Below are positions 58,485 through 64,000 of a stretch of DNA of 64,000 nt, piece after piece. This DNA is from Tepidiphilus olei (GTDB lineage: Bacteria; Pseudomonadota; Gammaproteobacteria; Burkholderiales; Rhodocyclaceae). The notes beneath the pieces are model-generated. The model searched no databases. It saw nothing but the letters and a program-made list of their open reading frames with translations, and was not told where the DNA came from. How positions within the stretch are numbered: position 1 is the first letter of the stretch; each line of letters starts with the position of its first letter. A program made the position numbers and the translations under genes. Location: NCBI RefSeq assembly GCF_006980705.1, contig NZ_SBHO01000006.1, positions 62,001-126,000 on the forward strand, read 5' to 3'.

Positions 58485-59864
58485 ATGGCCACGATCACTT
58501 CCAGCGGCATCGGTTCGGGGTTGGACATCAACGGCATCGTCGAGCAGCTGATGTCGATCGAGCGCCGGCCGATCGTCGCGCTCGAGCAGCGCAAGAGCAC
58601 GGTACAGACGCAGATCTCCGCCTTCGGTCAGGTGAAGTCGGCGCTGACCACGCTGCAAGCGGCGGTGAAACGGCTCGACGATCCCAGCGTGCGTTTCGCT
58701 GCCGCGGCTTCGGTGAGCGAGGGGGCCGGCTTCACCGCCACCGCGAGCGCCGGCGCCGCCATGGGTACCCACGAGATCGGCGTGCAACGGCTCGCCCAGG
58801 CGCAGCGCGTGGCCACCAACGCCACCGAAGGTTTCAACCCCGGCGCGGGCACCCTCACCATCAGCGCCGGCGGCCAGAGCGTGGAGATCGATTTTACCGG
58901 CGGCACGCTCGAGGATCTGCGCACCGCCATCAACGACCAGGCAGGCTCCCTGGTGCGCGCATCCATCGTCGACAACGGCGGGGTGAGGCAGCTCGTGCTC
59001 ACGGGTGCGCAGACCGGCGAGAGCCAGGCGTTCTCGCTCATGGGCACCGGGGGGCTCGAGGAGCTCACTTTCGACCCGGAGGTAGAGGGGGATCCGCCCA
59101 CCGATCCGAGCAGCAGCCTCTATCTGGTGCAAGCGGCGCAGGACGCGCAGATCACCTTCGACGGGCTCACCGTGACCCGTCCCTCGAACACGATCGAGGA
59201 CCTCATCCCCGGCGTGACGATCGAGCTGCGCTCCGTGACCGCCGAGCAGACGGCCCGGCTCACGGTGAAGCGCGACGATGCGGCGTTGAAGGAGGCGATG
59301 CAGTCCTTCGTCGATGCCTACAACGCAGTGAACAACACCCTCCATACCCTTTCCTACTACGATCCGGAAACGAGAACGGCCGGGCCGTTGTCCGGCGACG
59401 CTTCGGTGCGCACGATCCAGAGCCAGCTGCGCAATTCCCTCAATTCGCTCACGGGTAGCGGGCCTTTGCGCAATTTCACCGATCTGGGGCTGAGCTTCGA
59501 CGACAAAGGCACTTTGAGCCTGGATGAAGCCAAGTTCGCGCAGGCCCTGCAGAACGCGCCCGAGGCGGTGAACCAGATGCTGGTGGGCACGGATGCGCAG
59601 CCGGGGCTGGCGCGACGGCTGGCTCCGGTGCTGGAGGCCAACCTGCAAACGGGCGGGTTGCTCGATGCGCGCGTGCAGGGGCTGACCGCCCGCGTGACGC
59701 TGATCGATCAGCAGAAGGAGCGGCTGGAGTTGCAGCTCGAACGTATCGAGCAGAACTATCGACGGCAGTTCAACGCGATGGACACGATCGTGGGACAGTA
59801 CGCAAGCCTGGGCGGCTACCTGCAACAGCAGTTCGACGCCCTGCTGGCGAGTACGAAGAAGTGA
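58485..59864 (+). CDS. fliD: Flagellar filament cap protein FliD
   Basis: 459 residues. FliD forms the cap that folds incoming flagellin. The N terminus SSGIGSGLDINGIVEQLMSI is the family signature, and the C-terminal coiled coil (LIDQQKERLELQLERIEQNY through GQYASLGGYLQQQFDALL) is standard. It overlaps or abuts the fliS leader. Confidence 0.95.
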   Translation: MATITSSGIGSGLDINGIVEQLMSIERRPIVALEQRKSTVQTQISAFGQVKSALTTLQAAVKRLDDPSVRFAAAASVSEGAGFTATASAGAAMGTHEIGVQRLAQAQRVATNATEGFNPGAGTLTISAGGQSVEIDFTGGTLEDLRTAINDQAGSLVRASIVDNGGVRQLVLTGAQTGESQAFSLMGTGGLEELTFDPEVEGDPPTDPSSSLYLVQAAQDAQITFDGLTVTRPSNTIEDLIPGVTIELRSVTAEQTARLTVKRDDAALKEAMQSFVDAYNAVNNTLHTLSYYDPETRTAGPLSGDASVRTIQSQLRNSLNSLTGSGPLRNFTDLGLSFDDKGTLSLDEAKFAQALQNAPEAVNQMLVGTDAQPGLARRLAPVLEANLQTGGLLDARVQGLTARVTLIDQQKERLELQLERIEQNYRRQFNAMDTIVGQYASLGGYLQQQFDALLASTKK

Positions 59865-59881
59865 TGCCGAGGAGAGAAGGC

Positions 59882-60292
59882 ATGTTCAACCGGATGCGAG
59901 GCGCCAACGCCTATTCGCAAGTCAGCCTGGAGACCGCCGTGCAAAGCGCCGACCCGCACCAGCTCATCCTGATGCTCTACGACGGTGCGCTGATGGCGCT
60001 CGCGCAGGCCGTGGTGGCCATGGAGCAAAAAGACATTCCCAAGCGCGCCCAGTCCATCAGCCGGGCCATCGCCATCATCCACGACGGGCTGCACGCCTCG
60101 CTGGACGTGGAGAGCGGCGGCGAGTTGGGCGAGCGCCTCGCCGCCTTGTACGACTACATGGTGGAACGCCTGACGCAGGCGAACGCCACCAACAACGCCG
60201 CGGCGGTGCAGGAGGTGAGCGGGCTGTTGCGCACCCTGCGCGAGGCCTGGGCGGAAATGCCGCGCCAACAGGCCGCGGCCGCGGCGGGGTGA
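59882..60292 (+). CDS. fliS: Flagellin export chaperone FliS
   Basis: 136 residues. It begins MFNRMRGANAYSQVSLETAV with the conserved NAY motif, then DPHQLILMLYDGALMALAQA and GGELGERLAALYDYMVERL. It binds the C terminus of flagellin to stop premature polymerisation. The ATG at 59882 has GAGGAGAGAAGG ahead and is preferred to the in-frame ATG at 59864. Confidence 0.95.
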   Translation: MFNRMRGANAYSQVSLETAVQSADPHQLILMLYDGALMALAQAVVAMEQKDIPKRAQSISRAIAIIHDGLHASLDVESGGELGERLAALYDYMVERLTQANATNNAAAVQEVSGLLRTLREAWAEMPRQQAAAAAG

Positions 60293-60296
60293 TTCG

Positions 60297-60593
60297 ATGA
60301 CGACGCCCATCGAAGAGGCGCCCTGGGCGGAGCTCGCGCGCGGCTGCGAAGCGTTCGCCGCCGCCGCCGAGGCGAACGACTGGGATCGCGCGGCGGCGCT
60401 GATGAGTGCGCTCGACGCCCTGACGACGGCCGACCGCGCCTGGTGCGCGACGCACGACCCGGCCTTGCCCGAGCGGCGGGCAGCGATCGTGGCGGCGCGC
60501 GCGTCGCTGGAGGCGGCCGGCGCACACTTGCTGCCGGCGCATGCGAGCCTGAAGAAACTGCTGCGCGCCTGGGGTGCGCTGCCGCCGACGTGA
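60297..60593 (+). CDS. fliT: FliT-like flagellar chaperone
   Basis: 98 residues, helical, Ala-rich; the position right behind fliS and the size agree with FliT, the FliD chaperone and FlhDC regulator. The sequence itself is weakly conserved (AAAEANDWDRAAALMSALDA; LKKLLRAWG), so the assignment rests mainly on context. Confidence 0.7.
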   Translation: MTTPIEEAPWAELARGCEAFAAAAEANDWDRAAALMSALDALTTADRAWCATHDPALPERRAAIVAARASLEAAGAHLLPAHASLKKLLRAWGALPPT

Positions 60594-60626
60594 GCGCGCC
60601 GCTCCAGGGAGACGTTGAAGAAATGA

Positions 60627-60675
60627 GCGAGCACCGCGCAACGCAGCGATTCGCCCGCGCAGCCAATCATTCAGC
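60627..60675. repeat. Dispersed intergenic repeat, partial copy R3
   Basis: GCGAGCACCGCGCAACGCAG through CATTCAGCG aligns with the third hairpin of R2 at roughly three of four positions, including GCGCAACGC, CCGCGCAG and ATTC. The first two hairpins are absent. Confidence 0.5.
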
Positions 60676-60703
60676 GTTTCCCTAGGCGCCCGGAGGTGAT
60701 GAG

Positions 60704-62158
60704 ATGATCCCGCCAGACCTCGCTGCGCGGATACGCATGATGGTCGAGGCGGAGCTGCTGCGCCCCGAGACGCAGGTCGGCGGGGTGGAGCGCATCCGCC
60801 CCCTTCCGGAGCGCCTGCCGGAGGTGCTCCCGGGGCAGGTACTGCGCGCCACCATCCAGCGGCCGCTGCCCGAGGGCACCTACCAGGCGGTGGTGGCAGG
60901 GCGTGAAATGACGCTCGCGCTCGACCAGCCGGTGAAGAGCGGCGACACCCTGGAGCTGGTGGTCGAGCGGCAGGTAGGCGGCACCATTTACGCCCGCCGT
61001 CAGGAAGGGCAGGAAGGAGCGGATCGGAGCATGGCGGGCGCCTCGGCGCGCACCCAGCTCTCCTCGGCCGGCGAGCTTCTGCGGCAAGTGCTGACGCAGC
61101 CCGCCCCGCAGCGCCTGCCCCTGCCTGCCGGCACGGAACGGGCCGCGCCACTGCTGCCCGCCCCGCCCCAATCGCCCGCGGAAGTACAGCGCCTGGCCAC
61201 GGCGCTGCAAGACAGCGTGCAGCGCTCGGGGCTCTTCTACGAATCCCATCTGGCACGGTGGGTCCGGGGACAGTATCCGCTCGAATCCCTGCGCGCCGAG
61301 CCGCACAACCTCGTGGCGCGGGCAACACCGGCGGCTCCGAGCGCAGAAGCGCCGCCGGGCGCGCCGGCGTCGGGCGCCGCGCCTGCCGCTGCCGGTGCCG
61401 TTCCTCCTGCTTCCGGTGCCGCACCTGCCGCTGGCACCGCCTCCCTTGCGGCTGCGTCCGCCGCGCCTGGCGCTGCCGGCGAAGAGGTTTCGTCGGCCGA
61501 ACGTGCCGCGTTGGTAGCGGCCGCCGCGCCCTCCCCTTTGCTGACCTGGCTCATGCGCAACGCCCCTGGCGCTGCCGGGCCGGGGAACGCCGAGCGGCTG
61601 CTCACGGCCTTTCTCTCCGGGCAGATCCCTGCGTCCGGCGCCGAGGAAGCTGCGGCGCGCCCCGCCGTCGCGCCCGAGCGCGGCGCGCCCCCGGCCGGCG
61701 CAACGGCAGCGACCACGGCAAGCGAGGGCGCACAGGGCGCTCCTCCTGCGAGCGCCAGCGCCATTCCCGAACGGCTGGTGCCGATCGTGCAACATCAGCT
61801 CGACGCCCTGGCCACCCAGCAGATGAACGTGCAGTTCGCCCCTTGGCCGGGTTTGCTCGTGCAGTGGCGCATCGAGGCGGAGGGGGAGCAGGACGGAAGG
61901 GCCGAAGGGGAGGAAGGCGAGGCGCCGGTGTGGCGCTCCACGCTGCGGCTGACCCTGCCCCGCCTGGGCGAGGTGACGGCGCAGCTGCAGTGGCAGCACG
62001 GAACGCTCGAATTGCGTCTCACGGCCAGCCAGGAAGCGGCTTTGACGCGGATGCGCGCCGCCGCGCCCATGCTGGCCTCGGCTTTGGAGGCGGACGGCAT
62101 TCGCGTCACGAAGATCGAGGTCGCGGCGCAGGAGGGGATGGATGCAGCCGGAGAATGA
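60704..62158 (+). CDS. FliK-like flagellar hook-length control domain protein
   Basis: 484 residues. An N-terminal beta-rich part (VLPGQVLRATIQRPLPEGTY) is followed by a long Ala/Pro-rich linker (about residues 200-350) and a FliK C-terminal type domain (LRLTLPRLGEVTAQLQWQHG, then LELRLTASQEAALTRMRAA). It is probably a FliK paralogue paired with the FlhB-like gene that overlaps its end, rather than the main fliK of the hook-basal-body operon. The start has GGAGGTGATGAG. Confidence 0.8.
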   Translation: MIPPDLAARIRMMVEAELLRPETQVGGVERIRPLPERLPEVLPGQVLRATIQRPLPEGTYQAVVAGREMTLALDQPVKSGDTLELVVERQVGGTIYARRQEGQEGADRSMAGASARTQLSSAGELLRQVLTQPAPQRLPLPAGTERAAPLLPAPPQSPAEVQRLATALQDSVQRSGLFYESHLARWVRGQYPLESLRAEPHNLVARATPAAPSAEAPPGAPASGAAPAAAGAVPPASGAAPAAGTASLAAASAAPGAAGEEVSSAERAALVAAAAPSPLLTWLMRNAPGAAGPGNAERLLTAFLSGQIPASGAEEAAARPAVAPERGAPPAGATAATTASEGAQGAPPASASAIPERLVPIVQHQLDALATQQMNVQFAPWPGLLVQWRIEAEGEQDGRAEGEEGEAPVWRSTLRLTLPRLGEVTAQLQWQHGTLELRLTASQEAALTRMRAAAPMLASALEADGIRVTKIEVAAQEGMDAAGE

Positions 62159-62483
62159 ACGAGCGGAAACCGCGACGGGCGAGCGCCTCGCCGCGGTGGC
62201 TTTACGCTACGAGTCGGGCGAGCCTGCACCCCGGGTGGTCGCCAAGGGGCAGGGGCTGATCGCCGAGCAGATCCTCGAGCGCGCGCGCGAGGCGGGCGTG
62301 TATGTGCACGAATCGCCTGAGCTGCTCTCGCTGCTGATGAAGCTCGATCTGGACGAGCGCATTCCGCCCCAGCTCTACGTGGCGGTGGCGGAGCTGCTCG
62401 CCTGGGTCTATCGACTGGAGCAGGAGGGCGGCAGCGGCAATCCCCTGCCTCCACGCGCTCCGCCGCCGGAAAGTATGCTATAA
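62142..62483 (+). CDS. FlhB C-terminal paralogue (FlhX type)
   Basis: 113 residues resembling the cytoplasmic C-terminal domain of the export-gate protein FlhB: AAVALRYESGEPAPRVVAKG, then QGLIAEQILERAREAGVYVH and IPPQLYVAVAELLAWVYRLE. The NPTH autocleavage motif expected just before AVALRY is replaced by TGERLA, so self-cleavage is not possible. It overlaps the FliK-like gene by 17 bases. It may act in substrate-specificity switching or as a soluble competitor. Confidence 0.88.
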   Translation: MQPENERAETATGERLAAVALRYESGEPAPRVVAKGQGLIAEQILERAREAGVYVHESPELLSLLMKLDLDERIPPQLYVAVAELLAWVYRLEQEGGSGNPLPPRAPPPESML

Positions 62484-62516
62484 CATGACCAGCCTGCCAA
62501 CGATCTTGCTCCCTTC

Positions 62517-63293
62517 ATGTCTTCCGCCCCCTTGCGCATCGAGCTCTACGATCCCGAGCGCCACCCCGATCTCCTCTTGCGCTCTCCTCGCGAGATTGCG
62601 TTTTTGCTGCGAAGCCTGGCGGAGCGTCGGGTTCAACTGGGCATCTTTGCCGAGCGACGTCATCTCTTCACGTCCGTGCTCCTGGATGTCAGCGAGGAGC
62701 ATCTCATCCTCGACCCTTGTGGCGACGAGCAACTCAACCACCTGGCAACGCAATGGGGCGTGATCTGCCAGGGCAAGCTCGAAGGGGTGACGGTGCAGTT
62801 TGCCTGCGCGCGGCTGGTGCGTGTCGAACATCAGGGCGTGATGGGCCTCGGCGCGCCTTTGCCCTCAACGGTGCTGCGCTTGCAGCGCCGGGAGTTCTTC
62901 CGCCTGCCGCCGCCCGTGCCCACGTGGTGGTGCGAGCTGCCGTGGTCGGATCCGGCTTTTGCGCCCTTGCAGGCGGAGGAGCCCAAGCTGAAGCTGCGCG
63001 TTCTGGATTTGAGCGTGGGGGGCGTCGCCCTGCTCTTTCCGCCCGAGGTCCCTGCGCCCGCGCACGGCCACCAATTCGCCGGCGCGCGCCTCATACTGCC
63101 GCCCATGGATTGGCTAGAAACGACCATGGAGGTGCGCAGCATCCTGCCGCTCGATACCCCCGGACCGGCAAGGGCCGTTCCCACACGGGTGGGCTTTCGT
63201 TTCATCGGCATGCCCACGGCAGCGGCGAACCGCCTCTACCGCTTCCTCTTCGAATTGCAGCGGGAACAGCTGGCCGCACGACGCGGCACGTGA
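62517..63293 (+). CDS. YcgR-type flagellar brake (PilZ domain) protein
   Basis: 258 residues. An N-terminal YcgR domain (about 1-120) is followed by PilZ with the c-di-GMP motifs LQRREFFRLPPP (RxxxR) and DLSVGGVALL ([D/N]xSxxG). Such proteins slow the flagellar motor when c-di-GMP rises, linking this block to the HD-GYP and EAL proteins at 14-18 kb. It follows the FlhX gene by 33 bases. Confidence 0.92.
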   Translation: MSSAPLRIELYDPERHPDLLLRSPREIAFLLRSLAERRVQLGIFAERRHLFTSVLLDVSEEHLILDPCGDEQLNHLATQWGVICQGKLEGVTVQFACARLVRVEHQGVMGLGAPLPSTVLRLQRREFFRLPPPVPTWWCELPWSDPAFAPLQAEEPKLKLRVLDLSVGGVALLFPPEVPAPAHGHQFAGARLILPPMDWLETTMEVRSILPLDTPGPARAVPTRVGFRFIGMPTAAANRLYRFLFELQREQLAARRGT

Positions 63294-63327
63294 CGTGATT
63301 CGTGTTTATTCGCATGGGCTCTAGACG

Positions 63328-63585
63328 ATGTACACGCTGCGCTTCGCCAAATCCGCCGAGAAAGTCATCGCCCGGATGCCGCAAGGCGTGGCGCGCCGCA
63401 TGATCGACGAACTCAAGGCCATTGCCGCCGATCCAACGATGTACCGTGGTGACTGGAAGCCCTTGTCCGGCTCACCCTTTTGGCGTTTACGCGTAGGCGA
63501 CTGGAGGGCAATCTGCGACTTGCGTAATGCCGAACTCGTTTTGCTGGTGGTCAAAGTCGCACCACGAGGAGACGCATACAAATGA
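63328..63585 (+). CDS. RelE-family toxin
   Basis: 85 residues: YTLRFAKSAEKVIARMPQGV, then DWKPLSGSPFWRLRVGDWRA and ICDLRNAELVLLVVKVAPRG, typical of RelE toxins that cleave mRNA on ribosomes. Toxin first, antitoxin second with a 4-base overlap, the HigBA-like order. Confidence 0.92.
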   Translation: MYTLRFAKSAEKVIARMPQGVARRMIDELKAIAADPTMYRGDWKPLSGSPFWRLRVGDWRAICDLRNAELVLLVVKVAPRGDAYK

Positions 63586-63941
63586 GCGTGCAAATCATTG
63601 AACTGGATGGAAAACCGGCTTTCGCCGTGGTGCCGGTGGCACAATGGAAGGCACTTTTGGAACGGCTGGAAGACCTGCAAGACGCCGTGGATGCCAGGGC
63701 TGCGGCAAACGAGGAAACATTGCCCCTCGACTTCATCGAACGGCGGCTCGCTGGAGAATCGCCGTTCAAGCTATGGCGAGAGCATCGCGGGCTCACTCTA
63801 GAGACGCTCGCCGACAGAGCGGGTTGCACACCCCAGATGCTATCGATGATCGAGCGGGGTGAAACCAAACCTTCCGCCGATCTGTTGGCACGGCTTGCGA
63901 GCGCGCTCGGTTGCGACATGGACAGCCTCCAGTGCGACTGA
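63582..63941 (+). CDS. HTH (XRE) antitoxin with N-terminal Phd-like segment
   Basis: 119 residues. The N-terminal 55 residues (QIIELDGKPAFAVVPVAQWK) resemble Phd/YefM-type antitoxin ends, and the C-terminal 65 are an XRE helix-turn-helix (GLTLETLADRAGCTPQMLSM; IERGETKPSADLLARLASAL). It presumably neutralises the RelE toxin and represses the operon. Confidence 0.88.
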   Translation: MSVQIIELDGKPAFAVVPVAQWKALLERLEDLQDAVDARAAANEETLPLDFIERRLAGESPFKLWREHRGLTLETLADRAGCTPQMLSMIERGETKPSADLLARLASALGCDMDSLQCD

Positions 63942-63948
63942 GCGTTCG

Positions 63949-64000
63949 CAAGGGGAGCGCGTAACGCAGCAATCAGGCGGTGCAACCGAGTGGTTTACGC
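63949..64000. repeat. Dispersed intergenic repeat, divergent copy R4
   Basis: GGGAGCGCGTAACGCAGCAA through GGTTTACGC loosely follows R2/R3 (GCGxAACGCxGC core), cut by the window edge. Weaker than the other copies. Confidence 0.35.

Overview
The window is a GC-rich, densely coded chromosomal segment from a Gram-negative bacterium, most likely a betaproteobacterium. The evidence is the rpsU-dnaG-rpoD macromolecular-synthesis cluster, LptE, DsbC, TolC and RND proteins, a UbiH-type hydroxylase, HrpA, an H-NS-like protein with the YRHP...NPDITWNGHGR signature, and a polar-flagellum style fliC-flaG-fliD-fliS-fliT run. Hydrogenophilaceae-like relatives are plausible, but that is an inference from gene content.

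Layout. 0-14.3 kb is housekeeping: a truncated iron-binding protein gene behind a Fur box, then leuS-lptE-holA-proA-xerD, an H-NS-like gene, folB, plsY, tsaD and rpsU-dnaG-rpoD, ending at a terminator and tRNA-Ile2 with an apparent integration scar. 14.5-20.5 kb is a signalling block on the minus strand: a globin-coupled HD-GYP protein, a FIST-PAS-GGDEF-EAL protein and a chemoreceptor. 21.1-25.3 kb is a tightly packed five-gene operon, ArsR-type regulator, archease, RtcB RNA ligase, nicotinamidase and nicotinate phosphoribosyltransferase. It diverges from an RND efflux operon (adaptor, pump, DUF2892, TolC-type) at 25.6-31.4 kb. 31.4-45.5 kb holds a tRNA Gly-Cys-Gly cluster, maoC-like and nitroreductase genes, hrpA, glnS, a nitronate monooxygenase homologue, ruvB, dsbC, a ubiquinone hydroxylase and a second chemoreceptor.

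45.6-55.3 kb is accessory and scrambled. It has a large glycosyltransferase, an IS remnant, two copies of a leader ending in the first codons of a sugar-nucleotidyltransferase-like gene, a HEPN/MNT module, xthA, an SDR gene, three paralogous membrane-anchored coiled-coil proteins whose stalks differ by whole 11- and 18-residue units, a broken Rpn-type nuclease gene, and ParDE and RelE/RHH modules around tRNA-Thr. The coiled-coil cassette was evidently duplicated together with fragments of its two neighbours (the xthA 3' end and the SDR 3' end). 55.3-64 kb contains DUF2905, tRNA-Ser, a cobalamin adenosyltransferase, and a late flagellar block (fliC, flaG, fliD, fliS, fliT, a FliK-like gene, an FlhB C-terminal paralogue without the NPTH cleavage site, and a YcgR-type brake). 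It closes with a RelE/HTH module.

The most interesting candidates are the ArsR-headed RNA-repair plus NAD-salvage operon, the variable-length coiled-coil cassette family, the matching sequence behind tRNA-Ile2 and tRNA-Thr, and a dispersed family of multi-hairpin intergenic repeats at about 7.5, 25.4, 60.6 and 63.9 kb. No rRNA genes or CRISPR arrays were seen.
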